A stretch of 64,000 nucleotides of DNA from Janibacter cremeus (GCF_013409205.1 NZ_JACCAE010000001.1:186001-250000); one strand, 5' to 3'. Shown: positions 19,101-27,158, numbered from the stretch's first letter. Numbers and translations: made by a program. The notes: generated by a model from the letters alone, not told the origin.

Positions 19101-19895
19101 GTCGAGGTGGCGGGTGTCGAGGACGACGAGGCGGCGGGTCGCGTCGAGCACGTCGGCGACGACCGCGTCCTGCGGGTGCAGGTGGCGGGTCACCGCAGTG
19201 AGCACGGCCGGGGTGCCGGTCGCGTCGGCCAGCCCGAGCAGGTGCGCGGCGTGCCCGGTCGAGGCGGGCGAGCCGGGCGGACCGCCGTGGTCGACGACCT
19301 CGATGGCGAGGGCGCCCGCCGGCAGCAGGCGGCGCCAGGCCGCGAGACGCTCCCGGGCGATGTCCGGCCGGCGGGCGAGCAGCGCGGCGCCGACGTCGGA
19401 GGCCGGGCCGAGCAGGACGAGCAGCGGCGCCGGCTCCGCGGGCCCGGGCGCGGCGGCGTGCCGGGCGATCATCTGCGAGTCGGCGAGCGCATCGCCCCGC
19501 TCGCCGGTCAGGTGCACCTCGCTGACGAGGCGGCACAGCCGGGCCCACCCGACGCCGTGTGGCACCCCCGCACCGGCACCCCGTGCCAGCACCGTCACCC
19601 GCGGGTGGCGCGGGTCCACCTCGGCACCGCCACGCACCGGCGTACGGGTGGGGCTCCCTCGTCGCTGCGCCGGACCCGTCCGCGCACCGACGGCCAGGTC
19701 CACCCCGAGCACCGGCGCCACGCCGGCCGCGCTCGCCGCACGGACGAAGCGGACGGCCCCGTAGAGCCCGTCCCGGTCGGTGAGGGCGAGCGCGGGCTGT
19801 CCGAGCTCGACGGCCCGGGCGACGAGGTCCTCCGGTGTACTCGTGCCGTGGCGGAGGGAGAAGCCAGAGGCCACGTGCAGATGGGCAAAACTCAT
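16125..19895 (-). CDS. dnaE2: Error-prone DNA polymerase III alpha subunit DnaE2
   Basis: The 1256-aa C-family polymerase is used for damage-induced mutagenesis. The N-terminal PHP domain begins SFAHLHVASGFSLRHGTSTPEDLV. The polymerase core has the catalytic aspartates in LPDIDIDVESARR (near residue 455) and FPMSQFDKEDVEALGLLKLDVLGI (near 600). The C-terminal OB-fold region holds VNASTGEYR and AEILGLDASRH. The PHP start SFAHLH rather than a full replicative set, and the length, are typical of DnaE2 rather than DnaE1. The start codon overlaps the HEPN gene stop by 4 nt (ATGA), so it is translated as the third gene of an operon with an SOS box at 20788-20803. Confidence 0.93.
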   Translation of the reverse strand: MSFAHLHVASGFSLRHGTSTPEDLVARAVELGQPALALTDRDGLYGAVRFVRAASAAGVAPVLGVDLAVGARTGPAQRRGSPTRTPVRGGAEVDPRHPRVTVLARGAGAGVPHGVGWARLCRLVSEVHLTGERGDALADSQMIARHAAAPGPAEPAPLLVLLGPASDVGAALLARRPDIARERLAAWRRLLPAGALAIEVVDHGGPPGSPASTGHAAHLLGLADATGTPAVLTAVTRHLHPQDAVVADVLDATRRLVVLDTRHLDRVTEAGHLADTPTMAASAHRVATALGGGAGGFGCAGPRQRAEALLETTTRTALECAQDDRKDLGIGRVHLPEARVIGLGPDEDPQAVLAQRCRAAIGERYPQASPSTLRQVEERLEDELDVIAALGYPTYFLTVAEVVDLIVDAGVRVAARGSGAGSLVNHLLGISAIDPIRHDLLMERFCSPLRAELPDIDIDVESARRTQMYERVLERFGRDRVTCVSMMDTYKARHAIRDVGAALGIPPAEVDQVAKAFPHIRARDVRSALAELPELRTRGLGSDPHGRPEGPDGHRMGALLDLVERLDGLPRHIAMHPCGMVLSDGGLLDRTPVESSWLGFPMSQFDKEDVEALGLLKLDVLGIRMQSAMAHAVGEVERVEGTRVDLDDRDDVPLDDAATFAMIRTTRTLGCFQIESPGQRELIGKLAPTAFEDLVIDISLFRPGPVKSDMIRPFLEARHGWSRPQFLHERLVPALAETEGVVVFHEQMLRIIAETTGVTLAQADEVRRTMGSPDGQVRIEAWWRPAAAARGYPAEDVERIWAVLAAFASFGFCKAHAAAFAMPTYQSAWLKTHHPAAFLAGVLTHDPGMYPKRLLLEEARSLGITVLGVDVNASTGEYRAERAPVPGTRPTDPDLPDGSGWGIRLSLADVKGMSEGEIARVVAGAPYDSLADFWQRAQVSRPVVERLVLIGAFDSVHGTGAGSGGPGLGHRGRLTRRDLLLHVAELDRWTRAGSVRSRGRPRRAAPPAWAAGELGAQQVRTTTTTPVASQLTLDLGDSPELGEGVGLPEMTVPDQVSAELEILGLDASRHVMEFYAPMLRALGVTRSADLLSVRSNAEILAAGVKVATQTPPIRSGRRVVFLTVDDSTGPVDATFFEDTQGPYAATIFHSWLLLVRGTVRRAGDRGVSVLASGAWELSGLWDAWQRGGIEAVHAALEQADDLARARDVAHQRPDGHRVLVHASGFRQSPWADTRPAGSGVQPPRKLWHSSPGSSGH

Positions 19896-20386
19896 CCACG
19901 CCCTCCCGGGGTGGTCAGCGAGGTGAGCTCACCGGTGACGGGGACCGGAGGCAGGCCGAGCAGGCCCGCGACGAGCTGGACGAACTCCTCCCCCTGGCGC
20001 AGCAGGTCGTCGACCTCGCGCACGCTCATCGGCACCGTGCTGCGCGCATCTGCGGGCAGCACGGCCCCGAAGAACTGCGCCCACTCGGTCAGCTCGGGCG
20101 CCACCCGCGGGAGCAGGCACCACACGTCCAGCGGGCCGGTGCTGCGGGGCTCGGGTCGGCCGCCCCCGCGGCGCGTGGGACCCAGCGCCTCGGGGTCGGT
20201 CGTGCGTGGCCGACCCCGAACGGCGAGGACGGCGGCGGCAGCCCGGAGCACAGCCAGACGGGTCCCGGCGCTGCGCCCATGGGCCGTGCGGGCCCAGTGC
20301 GCGCTCGCCAGGCTCTCGCCGGCGCAGGAGAGCAGGTGGACCGCGCCGTCGACGCGGTCGGGGTGCAGGAGCGGTGTGGCAGCCAT
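19892..20386 (-). CDS. SAV_6107-family HEPN domain protein
   Basis: The 164-aa, Ala/Arg/Leu-rich all-helical protein resembles the actinobacterial SAV_6107 HEPN family. The key stretch is LASAHWARTAHGRSAGTRL followed by the helix VLRAAAAVLAVRGR and the later helix PELTEWAQFFGAV. HEPN domains are often RNases, but I see no clean R-x4-6-H motif in the expected place, so nuclease activity is not supported. Its start, ATG at 20386, lies 10 nt after the DUF6504 stop, and its end overlaps dnaE2 by 4 nt. The context ties it to the SOS mutagenesis operon; a structural or regulatory role for DnaE2 is inference. Confidence 0.75.
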   Translation of the reverse strand: MAATPLLHPDRVDGAVHLLSCAGESLASAHWARTAHGRSAGTRLAVLRAAAAVLAVRGRPRTTDPEALGPTRRGGGRPEPRSTGPLDVWCLLPRVAPELTEWAQFFGAVLPADARSTVPMSVREVDDLLRQGEEFVQLVAGLLGLPPVPVTGELTSLTTPGGRG

Positions 20387-20396
20387 CGTCACCACC

Positions 20397-20771
20397 TCAG
20401 TCCTGCGTCCGCAGCAGCAGCCAGGTGGGCCCGACGGACCCGACGGGCCCGGCGGACGTCGCCGTGGCACCGTCGACACCCAGGTCGTAGATCCCCGGCG
20501 CGCTGCTCAGCCCACGGCTGGCGCTCACCCGCCACACGTCCCGGGCGAGCGGGACCTGCGCCAGCGGCTGCTCGGTGGCCGTCCGCCACCACGGGTGCCG
20601 CTCCTGCCAGTGGGCGACGACCTCGGTGACCCGGTAGAGCCGCCCGCGCCACAGGAACTGCTCCGGCCTCCCGCGTCGATCACTGCTTCGGTCGCAGAGC
20701 TGTCCCTGCTCCCCCGTACGCTGCGGATCGGCCACCCGCACCTCGATGGTCTCCTCCACGAGCCGGACCAT
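20397..20771 (-). CDS. DUF6504 family protein
   Basis: The 124-aa protein has the DUF6504 pattern: an N-terminal strand VRLVEETIEVRV, then PEQFLWRGRLYRVTEVVAHW, and a C-terminal PTWLLLRTQD. As I recall, proteins of this family lie beside Y-family polymerase or dnaE2 genes in actinobacteria. No enzymatic motif is visible. It is the first gene of the DUF6504-HEPN-dnaE2 operon. The ATG at 20771 is preceded by GAGGAG, and the LexA-type palindrome is 16 nt upstream of the start, so it should be damage-induced. Confidence 0.78.
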   Translation of the reverse strand: MVRLVEETIEVRVADPQRTGEQGQLCDRSSDRRGRPEQFLWRGRLYRVTEVVAHWQERHPWWRTATEQPLAQVPLARDVWRVSASRGLSSAPGIYDLGVDGATATSAGPVGSVGPTWLLLRTQD

Positions 20772-20787
20772 GATCAACTCCTCTTCG

Positions 20788-20803
20788 TCGAACATCTGTT
20801 CGA
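20788..20803. promoter_or_regulatory. LexA-binding SOS box
   Basis: TCGAACATCTGTTCGA is a perfect 16-bp palindrome (TCGAAC-N4-GTTCGA) matching the Gram-positive/actinobacterial SOS consensus. It ends 16 nt before the DUF6504 start and overlaps a second palindrome, TGTTCGAACA (20797-20806). Confidence 0.9.
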
Positions 20804-20922
20804 ACAACAGTAGACCGAGGGCCCGACAGTGCGTCAAACGCGAGCCACGTAGGCTGGCTCCCGACGCCCCGAGGGGCCCGTCATGACCCCGCCACCCCTC
20901 CCCCTTCGCGACTGGAGAACAC

Positions 20923-22008
20923 GTGCCGCACCCCCTGGACCGGGTAGACCTGCGTACGCGGGTCCAGGCCCGTCTGGATGCCGAGCTGGACCGGTGGGAG
21001 AGTGAGCTCGCCGAGATCGGCCCCGACGTCGCCGACCTCATCGACCCCGTGCGCAGCCTGCTGCAGGGCGGCAAGCGGCTGCGCGCCGGCTTCGCCTACT
21101 GGGGATGGCGTGCCGCAGGCCAGCAGGACCACGAGGGCGCGGTCTCCTTGGCCGCCGCCATGGAGTTCTTCCAGGCCGCCGCCCTCATCCACGACGACGT
21201 CATGGACGACAGCGAGACCCGTCGCGGCAGGCCGGCGATGCACCGTTCACTCGCGGATGCCCACTCCGCCCGCGGGTGGAACGGCGACGCGGACCGCTTC
21301 GGCACCGCCGGCGCGATCCTCGCCGGCAACCTCTGCCTGGGCTGGTGCGACGACCTCTTCACCGACTCCGGACTGCCCGCGCCGGCCCTGTCCGCCGCCC
21401 GACCGACCTTCGAGAAGATGCGCGGCCAGCTCATGGCCGGGCAGTTCCTCGACATCGTCACCTCGATGCGCCCGTGGCACCAGCTCGAGGACGCGGAGCG
21501 CATCGAGCGCTCCCGCCACGTCATCCGGTACAAGAGTGCCCAGTACTCGGTCGAGCACCCGCTGCTCATCGGCGCCGCCGCCGGCGGCGCCTGCGCGCAG
21601 GACCTCGGCGCGCTCTCGCGCTACGGGCTCGCGCTCGGCGAGGCCTTCCAGCTGCGCGACGACGTGCTCGGCGTCTTCGGCGACCCGGAGGTCACCGGCA
21701 AGCCGGCCGGGGACGACCTGCGTGAGGGCAAGCGCACCGTGCTCATCGCCCGGGCACTCGCCGGCGCCGACCAGAGCACGACGTCCCGGATCGAGACGTG
21801 GCTCGGGGCCCCCGACCTCGGGGCCGATGAGGTCCGCGCCTTCCAGCAGCTGCTCACCGACACCGGGGCGCTCGAGGGCGTCGAGGCCGACATCGCGAAG
21901 GGGGCGGACACCGCCCGCGCAGCACTGGCCCAGGCGTCCGGGGTGGCCCCGGAGGCACGCGAGCTGCTCGCCGAGCTGATCGAGATCACGACCGCGCGCA
22001 GTACCTAG
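20923..22008 (+). CDS. Polyprenyl (geranylgeranyl-type) diphosphate synthase
   Basis: The 361-aa trans-prenyltransferase condenses isopentenyl diphosphate with allylic diphosphates. The first aspartate-rich motif is DDVMDDSETRRG near residue 87, the second is RDDVLGVFGD near residue 245, and GGKRLR lies near 48. Length and the two motifs match Mycobacterium IdsA2/GrcC types, which make C15-C20 chains, but product length cannot be read reliably here. The start is GTG at 20923 with a GGAG site. It is followed by the convergent Rv2175c-like gene, as in M. tuberculosis where idsA2 is near Rv2175c and pknL. Confidence 0.92.
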   Translation: MPHPLDRVDLRTRVQARLDAELDRWESELAEIGPDVADLIDPVRSLLQGGKRLRAGFAYWGWRAAGQQDHEGAVSLAAAMEFFQAAALIHDDVMDDSETRRGRPAMHRSLADAHSARGWNGDADRFGTAGAILAGNLCLGWCDDLFTDSGLPAPALSAARPTFEKMRGQLMAGQFLDIVTSMRPWHQLEDAERIERSRHVIRYKSAQYSVEHPLLIGAAAGGACAQDLGALSRYGLALGEAFQLRDDVLGVFGDPEVTGKPAGDDLREGKRTVLIARALAGADQSTTSRIETWLGAPDLGADEVRAFQQLLTDTGALEGVEADIAKGADTARAALAQASGVAPEARELLAELIEITTARST

Positions 22009-22036
22009 CCAGCGCCCCGCCCCGCCCGCTGACTCG

Positions 22037-22423
22037 TCAGAGGGCCTCTTCCATGGCCCGGCGACGCACCTCGGTCTTCGCCCCCTGACGGATGGCGCCG
22101 ATCGGCGTGCCGCCGACCAGGCGGTCGTCGCGGGCGAACATCCACTCGACGATCTCCTCGTCGGTGAAGCCACCGTCGTGGAGCACGGTGAATGTCCCAC
22201 GCAGCTCCGGCAGCGGTCCGTCCTCACCGATGAACTCCTGCGGCACGGACAGGACGTTGCGTTCCCCGCGGCGCACCGCCACGAGCTCACCGTCCTTGAG
22301 CATCCGGTGCACCTGGGTGATGCGTACACCGAGCTGCTCGGCGATGTCGGGGAGGGTCAGCCACACGGGCCCGGACGACTCGGTCGGCTCGGAGGCGGCA
22401 ACATTCTCAGGCGTGTCGTTCAC
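22037..22423 (-). CDS. Rv2175c-family DNA-binding protein
   Basis: The 128-aa protein has a winged helix-turn-helix near residues 24-60 (LPDIAEQLGVRITQVHRMLKDGELVAVRRGERN) and a C-terminal helical part (GGFTDEEIVEWMFARDD) typical of Rv2175c. In M. tuberculosis this regulator is phosphorylated by the kinase PknL, whose gene is next door. Here a pknL-like gene is 1.4 kb away, with the LysM gene between. An acidic, Thr/Ser-rich N-terminus (NDTPENVAASEPTESS) could be the phosphorylated part; this is inference. The GTG at 22423 is chosen because upstream residues are unlike the family. It diverges from the LysM transglycosylase gene. Confidence 0.85.
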   Translation of the reverse strand: MNDTPENVAASEPTESSGPVWLTLPDIAEQLGVRITQVHRMLKDGELVAVRRGERNVLSVPQEFIGEDGPLPELRGTFTVLHDGGFTDEEIVEWMFARDDRLVGGTPIGAIRQGAKTEVRRRAMEEAL

Positions 22424-22538
22424 GCGGGCCAGTGTGACAGAGCGGGAGACGACGACGGATCTCGAGCCCGATCGTCGAGGAATCCGCGCGAAATCCTCCA
22501 TTTTTCGATACCGTCGCCACTGCAACCACATACGCCAC

Positions 22539-23777
22539 ATGGTTCACAGGTGCCACGGCACGTCGTGCACCTCCCCTGACCGCACCGCCCGGGCACCTCC
22601 TCCTCGCCCGCCGACATCGGAGTCTCCCTTGGTTCTGCCGCTCTTCGTCCCCGTCCCGGCCACCCCCGTTGCCCCGGCGCTCGACCTGACCGTCGCCGGC
22701 ACCGAGACCGCCATCAGCGCCGAAGGATCCAAGCAGCACACGGTCCGCCCGGGCGAGACGGCCTACGACATCGCGCAGCGCTACGGCATCTCCACCAACG
22801 CACTGCTCTCGCGCAACAACCTCCACGCCAAGGACTTCATCCACCCGGGGCAGAAACTCACGGTGCCCCAGCGCTCCGGCTCGCACGCAGCGAAGGGGCG
22901 CCAGGGGAAGACGTCCTCGCGCTCCGGGTCCACCCGTACCTACACGGTGCGCAGCGGCGACACCCTGACCGGCATCGCCGCACGCCACAACATGAGCCTG
23001 GACCGGCTGCGTTCCCTCAACAACCTCGGCAACGGCTTCATCCACCCCGGCGAGAAGCTGCGCGTCAGCGGCGCGCCGGCCAAGCCCGCCAAGCGCTCGA
23101 CCAGCCGCCCGGCGAACTCGACGTACACGGTCCGCAGCGGTGACACCCTCAGCGGCATCGCAACACGCCAGGGCATGAGCGTGACAAAGTTGGCCAAGCT
23201 CAACGGCATCTCCACGAGCAAGCACATCCACGCGGGCCAGAGGTTGACGGTCACCGGCTCGCCGAAGAAGAGCTCGCAGGAGGGCCCGGCCGCGACCAAG
23301 AAGAACTCCTTCGCGGGTCGCACCTACTCCGACTCGATCGTCTCAGCGGCCGAGAAGAACCGCGCGACCCTCGCCGGACGCTCGATGCCCGGTCGCGCCG
23401 AGACCAAGGCGATCATCACCCGCGTCGCCCGGCAGCACGGCGTCGACCCCTCACTCGCCCTGGCCGTGTCCTACCTGGAGTCGGGGTGGAACCAGCGTCA
23501 GGTCTCCGTCGCCAACGCCGTCGGCGCGATGCAGGTCATCCCCTCCTCGGGCGAGTGGACCTCGTCCCTCGTGGGCCGTGACCTCGACCTGCTCGACACC
23601 CAGGACAACGCGACCGCCGGAGTCGTGCTGCTGAAGGTCCTCACCCAGCAGGCCTCGTCGAACTCCGACGCCATCGCCGGCTACTACCAGGGCCTCGCCT
23701 CGGTCGAGGCCAACGGCATGTACGACGACACCAAGCAGTACGTGGCCAACGTCAAGGCGCTGCGCAAGCGCATGTGA
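22539..23777 (+). CDS. Triple-LysM lytic transglycosylase
   Basis: The exported cell-wall protein has three LysM repeats, each opening with HTVRPGETAYDIA- or YTVRSGDTL-type sequence and closing IHPGQKLTV-like, separated by Ser/Lys-rich linkers. A C-terminal lysozyme-like transglycosylase domain holds the catalytic Glu in SYLESGWNQ and the GAMQVIP motif. It should bind and cleave peptidoglycan outside the membrane. The start is uncertain: ATG at 22539 gives about 412 aa with a weak hydrophobic segment (LVLPLFVPVPATPVAPA) as export signal. An in-frame TTG at 22629, after a CGGAG site, would start just at that segment. The position between Rv2175c-like and pknL-like genes suggests a cell-wall signalling cluster. 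Confidence 0.85.
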   Translation: MVHRCHGTSCTSPDRTARAPPPRPPTSESPLVLPLFVPVPATPVAPALDLTVAGTETAISAEGSKQHTVRPGETAYDIAQRYGISTNALLSRNNLHAKDFIHPGQKLTVPQRSGSHAAKGRQGKTSSRSGSTRTYTVRSGDTLTGIAARHNMSLDRLRSLNNLGNGFIHPGEKLRVSGAPAKPAKRSTSRPANSTYTVRSGDTLSGIATRQGMSVTKLAKLNGISTSKHIHAGQRLTVTGSPKKSSQEGPAATKKNSFAGRTYSDSIVSAAEKNRATLAGRSMPGRAETKAIITRVARQHGVDPSLALAVSYLESGWNQRQVSVANAVGAMQVIPSSGEWTSSLVGRDLDLLDTQDNATAGVVLLKVLTQQASSNSDAIAGYYQGLASVEANGMYDDTKQYVANVKALRKRM

Positions 23778-23799
23778 CTCACGGGCGAAGGGGCGAACC

Positions 23800-23805
23800 T
23801 ACACT
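23800..23805 (+). promoter_or_regulatory. -10 box TACACT for a leaderless kinase mRNA
   Basis: TACACT lies 6 nt before the GTG at 23812, the spacing expected when transcription starts at the start codon; no ribosome site is present. Confidence 0.55.
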
Positions 23806-23811
23806 TTGGAC

Positions 23812-25731
23812 GTGACCACGGCATCCCATCCCCTCGTCGGCGAGCTCGTCGACGGGCGGTACCGCGTGCTGCGCCACCTCGCCGACGGCGGCATGGCCAC
23901 GGTCCTCCTCGCCACCGACACCCGTCTGGACCGGGACGTCGCCCTGAAGGTCATGCGTCCCGACCTCGCCGCGGACCAGACCTTCGTCTCCCGTTTCCGT
24001 CGCGAGGCGCGCTCCGCCGCCCGGCTGAGCCACCCCAACGTCGTCCCGGTCTACGACCAGGGCGAGGACGACGGACAGGTCTTCCTCGCGATGGAGTACG
24101 TCGAGGGACGGAGCGCACGTGAGCTGGTCGACGCCGAGGGTGCCCTGACCCCCCGCGCCGCCCTCGACCTCATGGAGTCGGTCCTGATGGGCCTGTCCGT
24201 CGCCCACGACGCCGGCTACATCCACCGGGACGTCAAGCCCGAGAACATCCTCATCGCCGACAACGGCCAGGTGAAGGTCGCCGACTTCGGTCTCGCCCGG
24301 GCCGTCACCTCGCAGACGGCGACCGTCGACGACGGGGTCCTCTACGGCACCGTCGCCTACCTCTCTCCCGAGCAGGTCGAACGCGGCATCGCCGACGCCC
24401 GCAGCGACATCTACGCCGCCGGGCTCGTCCTCTTCGAACTGCTCACGGGCACCCGCGCCATCGAGGGAGAGTCCCCGATCCACACCGCCTTCCAGCACGT
24501 CCACGGCGGGGTCCCGGCGCCCTCCGAGCGGGTCACGGGTCTGCCCGCACCGCTGGACGACCTCGTCGCCCTGGCCACGCACCGGGATCCGGACGAGCGG
24601 CCCCGCGGCGCGGGCGAGTACCTCAAGTCGCTCCACGCCACCCGGGACGAGCTGACATCGCAGCAGCTCGACCGCCGACCCACGGGTACCGGGGCGGCCG
24701 GTGCGGCAGCCGGCACGCCGACCCTCGCCCACCCCAGACCGACTCGCACGCGCGCTCTGGGGGCGACCGCCACCGCGGGCCACACTCCCCACGTCACTGC
24801 CGAGGTGCCGGTCGACACCGGCCGGGAGGGCCCCCCTTCGTCCCGTCGGCGGGGTCGTGGTCTGCTGGCTGCGCTGCTCGCGCTGCTCCTGCTCGCCGGT
24901 GGCGCCGGCTACTGGTACGTCACGGCGGGCCCCGGCGGATCCGTCCTCGTGCCCGATGTCGCCGGTCAGACACGCGACGAGGTCGCCACCACCCTGGACG
25001 GGCACGACCTCGAGCTGACCGAGCAGAGCGCCTTCAGCGAAGACGTGGCCAAGGGCAACGCCATCACGTCCAATCCTCCTGCCGAGACCGAGCTGGCGAA
25101 GGGGAGCGAGGTCACCGTCGTCTTCTCCAAGGGTCCGGAGCGCTACGAGGTCCCCGAGCTCGCCGGACTGACGGTCGACGCCGCCAAGGCCGCCCTCGCG
25201 AAGCGAAACCTTGCCCTCGGGGACACGACCCAGCAGTGGCACGAGTCGGTCGCGAAGGGCGAGATCATCTCCGCCGACCCCGGGGCCGGCACCGAGCTGA
25301 AGCGGGACCAAGAGGTCACCGTCGCCGTCTCGAAGGGTCCCGAGCCGATCCCGGTCCCCTCCGTCACCGGCCAGAGCGCCGCCGCGGCGATCGCCGCCCT
25401 CGAGAAGGCAGACCTGTCCGTCACCCGCACCGACGACGTCTACTCCACGTCGGTGGACAAGGGCCTCGTGGCCAGCCAGTCCCCCGCCGACGGCACCCTC
25501 ACCCGCGGTGAGACGGTCACGATCACCGTGTCCAAGGGCCCCGAGATGGTCACCGTGCCCGACGTGCAGGGCCTGTCCGAGGCGGAGGCGAAGCGCAAGC
25601 TCAAGGCTGCCGGACTCACGGGCGCCCCCCAGCCGGGCCTGGGCAGTCTCCTCGACCAGGTCATCGACACCCGGCCGTCCAGCGGCCAGAGCGTGGAGAA
25701 GGGCTCGACGGTGAAGATCTACGGCCTCTGA
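23812..25731 (+). CDS. PASTA-domain Ser/Thr protein kinase (PknL position)
   Basis: The 639-aa transmembrane receptor kinase has an N-terminal kinase domain (about 1-270) with a glycine loop DGGMATV, ALKVM lysine, catalytic HRDVKPEN and metal-binding DFGLA. A juxtamembrane linker rich in Pro, Thr and Arg follows, then one membrane helix (LLAALLALLLLAGGAGYWYV, near 350) and four extracellular PASTA repeats, each about 66 residues and most ending SKGPE. PASTA repeats bind muropeptides or lipid II, so the kinase should sense cell-wall state. By position it matches M. tuberculosis pknL, although the mycobacterial PknL, as I recall, lacks PASTA repeats. The GTG at 23812 is supported by the -10 box 6 nt upstream. 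Confidence 0.93.
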   Translation: MTTASHPLVGELVDGRYRVLRHLADGGMATVLLATDTRLDRDVALKVMRPDLAADQTFVSRFRREARSAARLSHPNVVPVYDQGEDDGQVFLAMEYVEGRSARELVDAEGALTPRAALDLMESVLMGLSVAHDAGYIHRDVKPENILIADNGQVKVADFGLARAVTSQTATVDDGVLYGTVAYLSPEQVERGIADARSDIYAAGLVLFELLTGTRAIEGESPIHTAFQHVHGGVPAPSERVTGLPAPLDDLVALATHRDPDERPRGAGEYLKSLHATRDELTSQQLDRRPTGTGAAGAAAGTPTLAHPRPTRTRALGATATAGHTPHVTAEVPVDTGREGPPSSRRRGRGLLAALLALLLLAGGAGYWYVTAGPGGSVLVPDVAGQTRDEVATTLDGHDLELTEQSAFSEDVAKGNAITSNPPAETELAKGSEVTVVFSKGPERYEVPELAGLTVDAAKAALAKRNLALGDTTQQWHESVAKGEIISADPGAGTELKRDQEVTVAVSKGPEPIPVPSVTGQSAAAAIAALEKADLSVTRTDDVYSTSVDKGLVASQSPADGTLTRGETVTITVSKGPEMVTVPDVQGLSEAEAKRKLKAAGLTGAPQPGLGSLLDQVIDTRPSSGQSVEKGSTVKIYGL

Positions 25732-25739
25732 GCGCGAGG

Positions 25740-25773
25740 ACGCCCCCTCCACCCATGAGGGCGAAGGGGGCGT
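25740..25773. terminator. Bidirectional terminator hairpin after the kinase gene
   Basis: The 9-bp arms ACGCCCCCT (25740-25748) and AGGGGGCGT (25765-25773) lie between the converging kinase and aroG genes. They are followed at once by the palindrome GCGGACGTCCGC (25774-25785). Confidence 0.75.
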
Positions 25774-25799
25774 GCGGACGTCCGCGGTGCGGGGAGACC

Positions 25800-27152
25800 T
25801 CAGCGACTGCTGAGCATCTCGGCGGTCAGGAAGGCCAGCTCCAGGCTCTGCTGGTGGTTCAGTCGCGGGTCGCAGACGCTCTCGTAGCGCTTGTTCAGGT
25901 CCGCATCGAGGATCCGCTCGGCCCCACCGAGGCACTCGGTGACGTCGTTGCCGGTGAGCTCGACGTGCAGACCGCCCGGGACCGTGCCCAGCGACTGGTG
26001 CACCTCGAAGAAACCGCGGACCTCGTCGACGACGTGCTCGAAGTCGCGGGTCTTGAAGCCCGATGCCGACTCGAAGGTGTTGCCGTGCATCGGGTCGCAG
26101 ATCCAGGTGACGATCGCGCCGGAGTCGCGCACCTTCTCGATGATCGGCGGCAGCGCCTCACGGATCGTGTCGTGGCCCATCCGGGTGATGAACGTCAGGC
26201 GGCCGGGCTCGCGCTCCGGGTCGAGCAGGTCGATGATCCGCAGCAGCTCCTCCGGGTCGGCCTTGTCGGAGACCTTCATCCCGATGGGGTTGCGGATCCG
26301 GCTGACGAAGTCCAGGTGCGCGTGGTCGATCTGCCGAGTGCGCTCGCCGACCCACAGGAAGTGCCCCGAGGTGTCGTAGAGGTCGCCGGTGCGCGAGTCG
26401 ACGCGCGTCATCGGACGCTCGTAGTCCAGCAGCAGCGCCTCGTGGGCGGACCAGAACTCCGTGGTCTTCATCGCGTCGAAGTCGACACCACAGGCGGCCA
26501 TGAAACGCATCGCCTTGTCGATCTCGCGGGCAAGACCCTCGTAGCGGCGATTGGCGGCGTTGGAGACGAAGCCGACGTTCCAGTCGTGCACGCGCCGCAG
26601 GTCGGCGAAACCGCCCTGGGTGAAGGCGCGCACGAGGTTCAACGTCGAGGCACTCGTGTGGTAGCCGTGGACGAGCCGCTGCGGGTCCGGGGTGCGCGAC
26701 TCCTGCGTGAAGGCGAAGTCGTTGACCATGTCACCGCGGTAGGCCGGCAGGGTCACGCCGTCGCGGGTCTCGGTGTTCTTGCTGCGCGGCTTGGCGAACT
26801 GACCGGCCATGCGGCCCATCTTCACCACGGGCATGCCGGCGCCGTAGGTGAGCACGGCGGACATCTGCAGCACCGTCTTGATCCGGTCGCGGATGTTGTC
26901 GGCGGTCGCGTGGACGAAGGTCTCCGCGCAGTCACCACCCTGCAGGACGAAGGCCTCCCCGACCGAGGCGGCCGCCATGCGGTCACGCAGGTCGTCGCAC
27001 TCCCCGGCGAAGACGAGGGGCGGCAGGCTGCCGAGCGTCGCGACCGCGTCGTCGAGGGCAGCACGGTCCGGCCACTCGGGCTGCTGGGCCGCCGGACGGT
27101 CGACGGGCAGCGAGGGGTCGGTGGAAGCGGAGGTCGGCACTGCAGTGGTCAC
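25800..27152 (-). CDS. aroG: 3-deoxy-7-phosphoheptulonate synthase, class II
   Basis: The 450-aa class II DAHP synthase joins phosphoenolpyruvate and erythrose 4-phosphate in the first step of the shikimate pathway. Metal and substrate motifs are FVLQGGDCAETF (Cys ligand), KMGRMAGQFAKPRS, DPQRLVHGYH, ARFxxA-like TRMGHDTIR, WICDPMHGNT and GLHVELTGNDVTECLGG. Length is typical of the actinobacterial enzyme, which can be feedback regulated and can activate chorismate mutase. A TATCCT box lies 6 nt upstream of the GTG at 27152 (an in-frame GTG at 27155 directly precedes it), so a leaderless mRNA is likely. In M. tuberculosis aroG lies near pknL as here. Confidence 0.95.
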   Translation of the reverse strand: MTTAVPTSASTDPSLPVDRPAAQQPEWPDRAALDDAVATLGSLPPLVFAGECDDLRDRMAAASVGEAFVLQGGDCAETFVHATADNIRDRIKTVLQMSAVLTYGAGMPVVKMGRMAGQFAKPRSKNTETRDGVTLPAYRGDMVNDFAFTQESRTPDPQRLVHGYHTSASTLNLVRAFTQGGFADLRRVHDWNVGFVSNAANRRYEGLAREIDKAMRFMAACGVDFDAMKTTEFWSAHEALLLDYERPMTRVDSRTGDLYDTSGHFLWVGERTRQIDHAHLDFVSRIRNPIGMKVSDKADPEELLRIIDLLDPEREPGRLTFITRMGHDTIREALPPIIEKVRDSGAIVTWICDPMHGNTFESASGFKTRDFEHVVDEVRGFFEVHQSLGTVPGGLHVELTGNDVTECLGGAERILDADLNKRYESVCDPRLNHQQSLELAFLTAEMLSSR

Positions 27153-27158
27153 CACCCA

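Noticed and set aside
16152-20813. 1553-codon open frame opposite dnaE2
   Set aside because: It covers the antisense of dnaE2 and its operon, lacks any domain, and is explained by high GC on the opposite strand.
22092-22539. Upstream extension of the LysM gene
   Set aside because: It would overlap the Rv2175c-like gene over its whole length and has no LysM, transglycosylase or signal features; the true start is uncertain between 22539 and 22629.
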